This document shows positions 56,101 to 62,934 of a stretch of 64,000 bases of DNA, piece after piece. Source of the DNA: Paraburkholderia humisilvae. GTDB taxonomy: Bacteria; Pseudomonadota; Gammaproteobacteria; Burkholderiales; Burkholderiaceae. The stretch lies in assembly GCF_902859855.1 (NCBI RefSeq), contig NZ_CADIKH010000007.1, forward strand, positions 206,126-270,125, read 5' to 3'. A program made the translations under genes and the position numbers. Below the pieces are notes generated by a model, which saw only the letters and a list, made by a program, of their open reading frames with translations, had not been told where the DNA came from and did no database searches. The number at the start of each line of letters is the position of its first letter. Position 1 is the stretch's first letter.

Positions 56101-58124
56101 TGAACGAAACGCTTGAAGTGCGCGTCGCCGAGGCGGTTGCGGATCGCGACCGCTTGTGGGAGCTCAGCGAAGATCTGCTGGTGGTGGCGAACCTCGACGG
56201 CGCGTTGCAGCGCGTGAGTCCGTCATGGAGCCGCGTGCTTGGGCAGCCCGCATGGGCATTGACGACACAGTCGTACTTCGATCTGGTTCATCCGGACGAC
56301 CTCGAACTCGTCAACGCGCGGATTCACGATCTGCATGTGACGCGTGCGCCGGTTCGATACGAGAACCGGCTGCGGCGCAGCGATGGCACATGGTGCTGGA
56401 TTGCCTGGACGCTCGCGCTCGACCCCGATACCGAACGGATTCACGGTGTGGGCCGCGACGTCACCGCGGATCGCGAAACCCAGGAAGCGCTGCGGCACGC
56501 GGAAGAGGCGCTGCGTTTCGCGCAGAAGATGGAGGCGATCGGCAAGCTGACGGGCGGCGTCGCGCACGACTTCAACAATCTGCTGCAGGTGGTCGGCGGC
56601 AATCTGCAACTGCTCGCGCAAGACGTCGCGGGTTCCGAGCGGCCCGCGCAGCGGGTGCGCAATGCGCTGGCCGGCGTTGCGCGCGGCGCGAAGCTCGCGT
56701 CGCAACTGCTCGCGTTCGGACGGCGTCAGCCGCTCGCGCCGAAGGTCGTGAATCTCGGGCGCTTCGTGCGCGGCCTCGACGATATGCTGCGGCGTGCGCT
56801 CGGCGACGGCATCGAAATCGAGACGATCGTGGCCGGCGGCCTGTGGAATACGCTCGTCGATCCGTTCCAGGTCGAAAACGCGCTGCTCAATCTCGCGATC
56901 AACGCACGCGACGCGATGGACGGTCAAGGCAAGCTGACGATCGAAGCAGGCAACGCATCGCTCGACGACGCGTATGCGAAGCGCCACGCCGATGTGCTGC
57001 CGGGGCAATATGTGATGGTCGCGGTCACCGACACCGGCGCCGGAATGACGCCCGAGGTGCAGGAGCACGTGTTCGAGCCGTTCTTCACGACCAAGCGTGA
57101 AGGCCAGGGGACAGGCCTGGGCTTGAGCATGGTGTACGGCTTCGTCAAGCAGTCGGGCGGCCATGTGAAGATTTACAGCGAGCTGGGCCACGGCACGACG
57201 ATCCGCCTCTATCTGCCGCGCATGCGCCAGCAGGAAGATCTCGAGACCGACATCGATGTGGGGCCCGTGAAGGGCGGCGCGGAAACGATTCTGGTCGTCG
57301 AGGACGACGAAGACGTGCGCACCACCGTCGTCGAAATGTTGTCCAGCCTCGGCTATCACGTGCTGCGCGCGAAGGATGCGCAAAGCGCGCTGGCGATCGT
57401 CGAAAGCGGTGTGCCGATCGATCTGCTGTTTACCGACGTGGTGATGCCGGGGGCGCTGCGCAGCACCGAACTTGCGCGCAAGGCGCGCGAGCGGCAGCCT
57501 GCGCTGGCGGTGCTGTTCACGTCGGGCTATACGGACAACGCGATCGTGCACGCGGGGCGCCTCGATGAGGGCGTCGAATTGTTGAGCAAACCGTACACGC
57601 ACGAAGCGCTCGCGCGGAAGATTCGCCATACGCTGCGGGCGCCGGGCGCGAAGCGCGCCGGTCTGCCGACGCTGCAGGCGGAAGATTCGCAGACCGTCAT
57701 GCTGGTCGACCGGCACCGCAATGAAACGTTTGATGCGGTGCGCGGGCTGCGCATCCTGTTCGTCGAAGACGATGAAATGGTGCGCGCGAGTACCGCCGAA
57801 GTGCTGCGCACCTTTGGGCTCGACATTTTCGAGGCAGGCGGCAGCGACGATGCGCAGCGGGTGATCGCCGCGCAACCGGTTGACGTGCTGCTCACCGATA
57901 TTGGGCTTGCCGGCCGCTCGGGCATCGATCTCGCGCTCGAAGCAATGCGGCGTCAGCCGCATTTGCGTGTGATCTTCGTGAGCGGCTATCCGGTCGAACT
58001 GGCGCCGGACCAGCAAGCGGCCTTGAGTGGCGCGTTGCATTTGCGCAAGCCGTACGATCCGCTCGATCTGATCAACGCGTTGCGCACCTGCGTGTCCAGG
58101 GAGTCGCCAGATTTACCCGGGTAA
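53166..58124 (+). CDS. Giant hybrid histidine kinase with two kinase cores and three receiver domains
   Basis: The 1652-residue protein has, in order: a PAS-like domain (about 35-175), a GAF-like region (180-345), kinase core 1 (His370 in ISHEFRTPLTLML, ATPase to about 580), receiver 1 (Asp706 in VVSDVMMPRLDG), GAF 2 (about 795-955), a PAS domain (about 995-1105), kinase core 2 (His1134 in GVAHDFNNLLQV), receiver 2 (about 1375-1490, LLFTDVVMPG) and receiver 3 (about 1535-1650, LLTDIGLAGRSG). There are no membrane helices. The ATG at 53166 follows AGGAG. It starts 132 bp after the hybrid kinase gene. Its TAA forms part of a palindrome. Confidence 0.88.
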   Translation: MKTDNSTAAGAQRAGAAAAFLRGGGEMGALIAALDWSKTSLGSPERWPQSLKTAIRIMLMSRQPIWVGWGPDLLFFYNDPYQSIIGGKHPVALGQPTSTVWREIWHEIGPLLDKALAGVEGTYTEQKLLIMERNGYPEETYYTFSYSPIPDDHGGTGGIICANSDDTARVIGERQLALLREIGASTTHARTWLEACEFSMRALATDPQDIPFAMFYSGEAGSASVSLTSACGIAAGHAAAPESMHADRHPVWPFAEVQRRQIIKVVTGLAERFGDSMPPLPSGPWTQQPGQAAVLPVQPSGERGRGGVLIVGLNPFRLFDDSYRAFLNLVARQIGGAIGYAHAYEEERRRAEALAEIDRAKTTFFSNISHEFRTPLTLMLGPLEELLADAEMAAHERRGLIEVTHRNSLRLLKLVNALLDFSRLEAGRIQIHREPSDLAAFTAELASLFRSTVEAAGMTLVVECAPLPRLVDIDRDMWEKIVLNLLSNAFKFTLSGTITVSVKPVADDQVELCVSDTGIGIPGDELPRLFERFHRVEGAAGRSVEGSGIGLALVQELVRLHGGAIRVDSKVGIGTCFTIAMPACGDRAVPATATPDVAAREISVAGSKQAQSYVEAALRWLPDGASIVDPDLEADDAWRAAAEALDRAAPVDGRAARVLVVDDNADLRDYMRRILSAAGHDVQVADDGVAALDAIRAAVPDLVVSDVMMPRLDGFGLLRELRADPHLRETPVLLLSARAGEEAKVGGLESGADDYLTKPFSARELLARVAGNLQLARLRHESRQRLADETRTLEILNRVGTAVAAELDLNRAVQIVTDAATELTGAAFGSFFYNVQDQDGGRYTLYTLSGVPKDTFSKFPMPRNTAVFAPTFNGEAIVRSDDITKDPRYGQSEPYYGMPPGHLKVTSYLAAPVVSRTGEVLGGLFFGHPKPGIFTTRSERFLAAIAAQAASAIDNARLYRAAQDEIAARSKAQAALHNLNETLEVRVAEAVADRDRLWELSEDLLVVANLDGALQRVSPSWSRVLGQPAWALTTQSYFDLVHPDDLELVNARIHDLHVTRAPVRYENRLRRSDGTWCWIAWTLALDPDTERIHGVGRDVTADRETQEALRHAEEALRFAQKMEAIGKLTGGVAHDFNNLLQVVGGNLQLLAQDVAGSERPAQRVRNALAGVARGAKLASQLLAFGRRQPLAPKVVNLGRFVRGLDDMLRRALGDGIEIETIVAGGLWNTLVDPFQVENALLNLAINARDAMDGQGKLTIEAGNASLDDAYAKRHADVLPGQYVMVAVTDTGAGMTPEVQEHVFEPFFTTKREGQGTGLGLSMVYGFVKQSGGHVKIYSELGHGTTIRLYLPRMRQQEDLETDIDVGPVKGGAETILVVEDDEDVRTTVVEMLSSLGYHVLRAKDAQSALAIVESGVPIDLLFTDVVMPGALRSTELARKARERQPALAVLFTSGYTDNAIVHAGRLDEGVELLSKPYTHEALARKIRHTLRAPGAKRAGLPTLQAEDSQTVMLVDRHRNETFDAVRGLRILFVEDDEMVRASTAEVLRTFGLDIFEAGGSDDAQRVIAAQPVDVLLTDIGLAGRSGIDLALEAMRRQPHLRVIFVSGYPVELAPDQQAALSGALHLRKPYDPLDLINALRTCVSRESPDLPG
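58113..58124. promoter_or_regulatory. Palindrome TTACCCGGGTAA, operator copy 1
   Basis: This perfect 12-bp palindrome includes the stop codon of the giant kinase. A second ACCCGGGT palindrome lies 28 bp away centre to centre, in front of the DUF2239 gene. The region between is AT-rich and promoter-like. Confidence 0.55.
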
Positions 58125-58141
58125 TATTGCATTCTATTTTA

Positions 58142-58151
58142 TACCCGGGTA
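58142..58151. promoter_or_regulatory. Palindrome TACCCGGGTA, operator copy 2
   Basis: This is the second copy of the ACCCGGGT palindrome, followed by AAAATTAG and then the DUF2239 gene. The 28-bp spacing, about 2.7 helical turns, fits a pair of dimer sites. Confidence 0.55.
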
Positions 58152-58185
58152 AAATTAGAACGACTCACTCATGGAGACGTTCGAT

Positions 58186-58815
58186 ATGGTCACGCACACG
58201 GCAACCTGCACCGCATTTGAAGGCGTTCGACGCATTGCGTCCGGGCGGTTCAAGGATGTGGCTGTCGCGGTCAAGCGCGCGCATGACCGCGCGGGCGGCG
58301 AGCCGATCCTCGTATTCGAAGATGCGACGAGCCGCCCGGTGGAGTTCGATCTGCGCGGCAGCGTCGACGATGTGCTTGCCCGGCTCGCGGGGCACGACGC
58401 GGATGCTGTCCCCGGCGCTGCGACCGGCGTCGCCGACGGCGACCATTCCCAAGGCCAGCCAACACGCGGACGCGGCCGGCCGAGACTCGGCGTGATCGCC
58501 CGCGAAGTGACGCTGCTGCCGCGTCATTGGGAATGGCTGAATGGCCAGCCAGGCGGCGCGTCGGTTGCGCTGCGCAAGCTGGTCGAGGCGGCCCGTCTGG
58601 TGGGTTCGGATAACGAGCGGGTGCGGCGCGCGCGCGAGGCGGCGGACCGCTTCATGACGGCGATCGGCGGCAATCTGCCGGACTACGAGGAAGCGACACG
58701 CGCGCTCTACGCAAACAACCGCACGCGCTTCGAGCGAATGACCGACGGCTGGCCCGCGGACATCCGTGCACATGCGAGAAAGCTCGCCGCCGCTGCGTTC
58801 TGCGAAGCGGCGTGA
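58186..58815 (+). CDS. DUF2239 family protein
   Basis: The 209-residue protein matches the uncharacterised DUF2239 family: a beta-rich N-terminus (TCTAFEGVRRIASGRFKDVA, then ILVFEDATSRPVEFDLRGS), a GRGRPRLGVIAREVTLLPRH motif resembling an AT-hook-like basic turn, and a helical C-terminus (VALRKLVEAAR). The start at 58186 is preferred over 58171 because GGAG lies 9 nt upstream of it and no site precedes the earlier ATG. The two palindromes upstream suggest tight control. The function is unknown. The GRPRLG core may contact DNA. Confidence 0.82.
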   Translation: MVTHTATCTAFEGVRRIASGRFKDVAVAVKRAHDRAGGEPILVFEDATSRPVEFDLRGSVDDVLARLAGHDADAVPGAATGVADGDHSQGQPTRGRGRPRLGVIAREVTLLPRHWEWLNGQPGGASVALRKLVEAARLVGSDNERVRRAREAADRFMTAIGGNLPDYEEATRALYANNRTRFERMTDGWPADIRAHARKLAAAAFCEAA

Positions 58816-59184
58816 TACGGCGTAAAAGCGAAAAAAAGCCGCTCGCACCGGGGAGTGCGAGCGGGAAGTCGGAGAGTTACAACATCGCTTACGCCACTCA
58901 TTGATGGGGTCGCGCAGCAAAGGGCAGTGTAGTAGCGCATCTTGATGCCGATAATCAGACTAGTCCCAATCCGATCCGTAAGTGGCTAAGTATCGCGCGG
59001 TTGTATCAGGCGCCTCGCTGACTTCGATCCGAGGCAACGCGGGATTGCTTGCCTTGTCAGTGGAATTGCCTCTCCGTACACTCGCGCGTAGTTCAGCCGT
59101 CCGATGCGGCCGATCGACGCTTAAGCGACGCTGCATAAGCGATAACCAGACCAATATCCACGTCGTATAGAGGAGAACCCCGCC
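58816..59184. other. Intergenic region between the DUF2239 gene and the NCS2 permease
   Basis: It holds a perfect 10-bp hairpin at 58839-58864 and, at its right end, the AGAGGAG ribosome site of the permease gene. A minus-strand open frame across 58960-59490 overlaps the permease antisense and is rejected. Confidence 0.5.
58839..58864. terminator. Strong hairpin with an A-run on its left side
   Basis: CCGCTCGCAC and GTGCGAGCGG form a perfect 10-bp stem. A run of seven A precedes it, so it is a classical terminator only for minus-strand transcription. The only nearby gene to end is on the plus strand. It may stop antisense transcripts or simply protect the DUF2239 mRNA 3' end. Confidence 0.55.
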
Positions 59185-60489
59185 ATGGCCGATTCCTATT
59201 TTCCCCGCTGGCGCCTTCAGCCACGAAGCGACGGCCGCGTGATCGCGACCGACGAGCGGCTGCCGTTGCCGCAGATGTTCGCGATGGGTGTTCAGCATGT
59301 GGTCGCGATGTTCGGCTCGACCGTTCTGGCGCCCCTGCTGATGGGCTTCGATCCCAATCTGTGTATTTTCATGTCGGGCATCGGCACGTTGTGGTTCTTC
59401 GTGGTCACCGGCGGGCGTGTGCCTAGTTACCTCGGGTCGAGCTTCGCGTTTATCGCGCTGGTGATCGCGGTGACGGGCTACACCGGGCACGGGCCGAACC
59501 TGAATATTCCGATCGCGCTGGGTGGGATCATCGCGTGCGGGGTCGTGTACATGATCATCGGTGCGATCGTGGCGGCATTGGGCACCGCCTGGATCGAAAC
59601 ACTGATGCCGCCGGTCGTGACCGGCTCGATCGTCGCGGTGATCGGTCTGAACCTTGCGCCGATCGCGGTGAGGAGCGTCAGTGCAACGGCGTTCGACTCA
59701 TGGATGGCGCTGGTCACCGTTGTATGCGTCGGCGCGGTGGCGGTGTTCGCGCATGGCATGGTGCAGCGTCTGCTGATTCTCGTCGGGCTGCTGATCGCCT
59801 ATGCGATCTATGCAATCGTCGCCAACGGCCTGGGCATGGGCGCACCGATCGACTTCTCAACCGTCGCGCACGCGCAATGGTGGGGGCTGCCGCACTTCAT
59901 GGCGCCGGCGTTCGATGCACACGCGATGGCGCTGCTCGCGCCGGTCGCGGTCATTCTGGTCGCGGAGAACCTCGGCCACATCAAGGCAGTGGCCGCGATG
60001 ACCGGACAAAACCTCGACCGCTATATCGGCCGCGCGTTCATCGGCGACGGCTTCGCGACGGTCGTCTCCGGCTTCGCCGGAGGAACCGGCGTGACCACGT
60101 ATGCAGAAAACATCGGCGTGATGGCGGTCACGAAGATCTACTCGACGCTCGTGTTTGTGATGGCCGCGGTCATTGCACTGGTCCTCGGTTTTTCTCCTAA
60201 ATTCGGTGCTGTGATTCAGACAATCCCTGGGCCTGTGCTCGGCGGCGTATCGATTGTCGTGTTCGGTCTGATCGCGGTGACCGGCGCGCGCATCTGGGTC
60301 GTCAACAAGGTCGACTTTTCGGACAACCGCAATCTGATCGTCGCCGCGGTGACGCTCGTGCTCGGCGCCGGCGACTTCTCGCTGAAGCTCGGTGCGTTCG
60401 GGCTCGGCGGCATCGGTACCGCGACGTTCGGGGCGATCATTCTCTATGCATTGCTAAGCCGCAAGCCGGCGCAGGGGCCGGTGGTCTGA
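59185..60489 (+). CDS. NCS2-family uracil/xanthine permease (UraA/RutG-like)
   Basis: The 434-residue transporter has about fourteen hydrophobic segments and belongs to the nucleobase-cation symporter 2 family. The N-terminal LPLPQMFAMGVQHVVAMFGS carries the conserved QH. The substrate region has VAENLGHIKA with the key Glu, and GGTGVTTYAENIGVMAVTK, the uracil-type signature, rather than the xanthine/urate type. It imports uracil or similar bases using the proton gradient. It is monocistronic with an AGAGGAG site. Confidence 0.88.
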   Translation: MADSYFPRWRLQPRSDGRVIATDERLPLPQMFAMGVQHVVAMFGSTVLAPLLMGFDPNLCIFMSGIGTLWFFVVTGGRVPSYLGSSFAFIALVIAVTGYTGHGPNLNIPIALGGIIACGVVYMIIGAIVAALGTAWIETLMPPVVTGSIVAVIGLNLAPIAVRSVSATAFDSWMALVTVVCVGAVAVFAHGMVQRLLILVGLLIAYAIYAIVANGLGMGAPIDFSTVAHAQWWGLPHFMAPAFDAHAMALLAPVAVILVAENLGHIKAVAAMTGQNLDRYIGRAFIGDGFATVVSGFAGGTGVTTYAENIGVMAVTKIYSTLVFVMAAVIALVLGFSPKFGAVIQTIPGPVLGGVSIVVFGLIAVTGARIWVVNKVDFSDNRNLIVAAVTLVLGAGDFSLKLGAFGLGGIGTATFGAIILYALLSRKPAQGPVV

Positions 60490-60641
60490 CGTTTCACCTA
60501 CACGCGTCTCGTTAGTCTCTTTACGTTGCGGCAGCGTCGATCCTGTCGCGATCCCTGGTTGCTGCCTGCGATAGCCTGCCTAAGCTGTAGAGATAAGCGT
60601 GCTTGCGCCCAAGCGGCAGTACGAGCCGATCCATCGAGTCC

Positions 60642-60670
60642 GCGCGACGCACCGTCGCAGTGCGTCGCGC
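60642..60670. other. 11-bp perfect inverted repeat
   Basis: GCGCGACGCAC and GTGCGTCGCGC pair around a 7-nt loop. There is no T-run. It lies about 180 bp upstream of the EAL gene and about 150 bp after the permease stop. Confidence 0.55.
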
Positions 60671-60830
60671 CCCATGCTCGACACGCGAACCTTGTGACCG
60701 GTGCAAGCCTCATCGCAAAGCATGCGCGATCGTGCTCTAGCGTGCGCATGGAGCTTGCTTAACACCGGGGGATATCGCACATTTCAGAACGGGGCCTGCG
60801 GATCGCATCCGCCACGGATGCGGCTTCGCT

Positions 60831-60844
60831 CTCGCGTGAGAGGA
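60831..60844 (+). promoter_or_regulatory. Hairpin masking the ribosome site of the EAL gene
   Basis: CTCTC and GAGAG pair around GCGT, and the right arm is part of the GAGAGGA ribosome site 5-10 nt before the ATG at 60849. A 7-bp hairpin (GCATCCG/CGGATGC) lies just upstream. Translation may be controlled by structure. Confidence 0.35.
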
Positions 60845-60848
60845 ACGC

Positions 60849-62126
60849 ATGACCACAGCGCAACAGGAAAGAACGGCCGCGGCGCCGCATGGATTCGAAT
60901 TAAGCGTGGCCTCGGGGCTGCAGCGTTACTCGGTGCAACACAGCGGGCTTACGCTGACGAGTGTGTTCCAGCCGATCTTCAGCCTGTCGCATATGCGTGC
61001 GGTCGGCTACGAAGGTTTGCTGCGCGCGCATGATCCGTTCGATCGCGCCGTTTCGCCTATCGATGTATTCGGCGAAGCCGCTCGGGTCGGCGATGTGCTG
61101 CACGTCGACCGGCTCGCGCAAGTGCTGCATATGGAAAACTTCCGGATGCTGGGCGCCGAGCGTGAGTGGCTGTTTCTGAACGTGCATCCGGGTGCGCTGA
61201 CGGATCCTTATCATTCGGCGTCGCTGCTCGCGAATCTGCGGCGGCTCGACCTGTCGCCGCGGCGTATCGTGCTCGAGGTGCTCGAGCAGAGCGCCGACGA
61301 TGTCGAACGTCTTGCCGAAGCGGTACGCCAGTTTCGCGAGCGCGGTTTTCTGATCGCGCTCGACGACTTCGGCGCCGGACACTCGAACATCGAGCGCATC
61401 TGGCAACTGAACCCGGATATCGTCAAGCTCGATCGCATCATGCTGTCGCATGCTGCGCACCGCGCGGATGTCGCCGCGATTCTGCCAGGCCTCGTCGCGC
61501 TGCTGCACGAGGCGGGCAAGCTGGTGCTGATCGAAGGGGTCGAGACCGAACATGAAGCGCATATGGCGCTTTCATGCGATGCCGACTTCGTGCAAGGCTT
61601 CTTTTTTGGCCGTCCGGCGCCGGGTCTGGCGGATAGCGCACACGCCGCCGAGTGTATTGGCGAACTCAGCGAGCGCCACCAGTCGCTTGTCGATGCCCGC
61701 GAGCGGCGCATGGCGAACCGGCTCGCGCCGTATCTGCGCGCGTTCGAGCGCGCGGCGGAACGGCTTGCGGCCGGCGAGCCGCTCGATGAAGTGTGCTGGA
61801 ACTTCCTTGCGCTCGACGATGCGGCGCGCTGCTATCTGCTCGATGCGAAAGGGCGGCAGGCCGGACGCAACGTGGTGCTGCGCGCGGACCGCGCCGCGCA
61901 CGAGACGCGCTATCTGCCGCTGACCGACGCACAAGGCGCGAACTGGCTCAGGCGTCCTTATTTCCGCACCGCGATTGCGGAGCCGGGGCGCGTCCACGTG
62001 ACGCGGCCCTATCTGTCGATCAACGAAGCGGTTCCGTGCGTGACGTTGTCGGTCGCGACGCACATCGCCGACCGCACATGCGTGCTGTGCGGCGACATCG
62101 ACTGGTTCGACGACGAGCGGTTCTGA
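60849..62126 (+). CDS. EAL-domain c-di-GMP phosphodiesterase with C-terminal sensor-like domain
   Basis: This 425-residue protein has an EAL domain at about 20-265. Metal and catalytic residues appear intact: Glu55 (YEGLLR, where Gly replaces the usual Ala), Asn111 (FLNVHP), Glu143 (LEVLEQ), Asp172-Asp173 (LDDFGAG), Lys193 (VKLDR), Glu229 (LIEGVE) and Gln249 (VQGFFF). The C-terminal 150 residues resemble a cytosolic PDC/Cache-type sensor (YLLDAKGRQAGRNV, then YFRTAIAEPGRVHVTRPYLS). It should hydrolyse c-di-GMP to pGpG under control of that domain. There is no membrane segment. Confidence 0.87.
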   Translation: MTTAQQERTAAAPHGFELSVASGLQRYSVQHSGLTLTSVFQPIFSLSHMRAVGYEGLLRAHDPFDRAVSPIDVFGEAARVGDVLHVDRLAQVLHMENFRMLGAEREWLFLNVHPGALTDPYHSASLLANLRRLDLSPRRIVLEVLEQSADDVERLAEAVRQFRERGFLIALDDFGAGHSNIERIWQLNPDIVKLDRIMLSHAAHRADVAAILPGLVALLHEAGKLVLIEGVETEHEAHMALSCDADFVQGFFFGRPAPGLADSAHAAECIGELSERHQSLVDARERRMANRLAPYLRAFERAAERLAAGEPLDEVCWNFLALDDAARCYLLDAKGRQAGRNVVLRADRAAHETRYLPLTDAQGANWLRRPYFRTAIAEPGRVHVTRPYLSINEAVPCVTLSVATHIADRTCVLCGDIDWFDDERF

Positions 62127-62161
62127 CATCATGTCGTTTTCGACAACGACATGTGGGTGCC

Positions 62162-62905
62162 ATGCCCGAATCTGCTGCGCAACCTCGCGCTGAAACGCGC
62201 ATCCTGCTCGAAGTGATCGCGACGACGGTCGCCGATGCGCAAACCGCCGCGCAGGCCGGCGCGGATCGGCTCGAACTGATCACCGCCTTCGGCGAAGGCG
62301 GCCTCACGCCGAGCATCGGCATGGTCGAAGCGGTACGTGAAGCGGTGCGTATTCCGGTGAATGTAATCGTGCGGCCGCATAGCCGTTCATTCGTGTTCGA
62401 TCAGCACGACCATGCGGTCATGCTGCGCGACGTGCGCGCGATCGCGGCGGCGCGCGCGCATGGCATCGTGATCGGGATGCTGACGCCAGCGGGCGACATC
62501 GATCGCGGCGCGCTTGCGCGCGTGGTGGATGCGGCGGACGGATTGCCGATTACCTTTCACCGCGCGTTCGATGAAGCGCGCGATTTGCCGCGCGCGCTCG
62601 ACGTGCTGCTCAGTTTTGAATCGGTGACGAATGTGCTGACTTCAGGCGGCGCGCGGTCGGTGTTGCACGCGGAGCCGACTATCCGTGCGTTGGTCGCGCA
62701 GACGCAACGCACGCATTGCACGGTGCTGGCGGGCGCGGGGCTGACGGTCGATGCGCTCGCGAATTTTATCGCTGCGACCGGCGTGCGCGCGGTGCATTTC
62801 GGCAGCGGCGTGCGCGTCGGCGGCCATGGCGCCGCGCCAGTCGATGCGGACCAGGTCGCGCGCGTGAGGGCGTTACTCGATGCCGCGGCCGACGCGCCTG
62901 TATAA
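62162..62905 (+). CDS. cutC: CutC family protein
   Basis: The 247-residue TIM-barrel protein of the CutC family begins its core with LLEVIATTVADAQTAAQAGA, followed by DRLELITAFGEGGLTPS, VNVIVRPHSRSF and the C-terminal HFGSGVRVGG. The family was named for copper homeostasis, but its biochemical role is unsettled. It lies 35 bp after the EAL gene on the same strand and could be co-transcribed. The start is the ATG at 62162. Confidence 0.9.
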   Translation: MPESAAQPRAETRILLEVIATTVADAQTAAQAGADRLELITAFGEGGLTPSIGMVEAVREAVRIPVNVIVRPHSRSFVFDQHDHAVMLRDVRAIAAARAHGIVIGMLTPAGDIDRGALARVVDAADGLPITFHRAFDEARDLPRALDVLLSFESVTNVLTSGGARSVLHAEPTIRALVAQTQRTHCTVLAGAGLTVDALANFIAATGVRAVHFGSGVRVGGHGAAPVDADQVARVRALLDAAADAPV

Positions 62906-62934
62906 GCACGTGGCATCAGCACCCGCTCCTGCTC

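Larger units (their letters stand above)
60490..60848. other. Intergenic region before the EAL gene with strong hairpins
   Basis: It contains an 11-bp perfect inverted repeat (60642-60670), then GCATCCG/CGGATGC, and a small hairpin that includes the ribosome site of the EAL gene (60831-60844). No gene was recognised. Confidence 0.55.

Noticed and set aside
56223..58040. A 605-codon open frame antisense to the giant hybrid kinase
   Set aside because: Long antisense frames are common in GC-rich genes with strong third-position bias. It is Arg/His-rich, has no family resemblance and opposes a clear multidomain kinase.
58960..59490. A 176-codon minus-strand gene before the permease
   Set aside because: It overlaps the NCS2 gene start antisense and has no ribosome site or family match.
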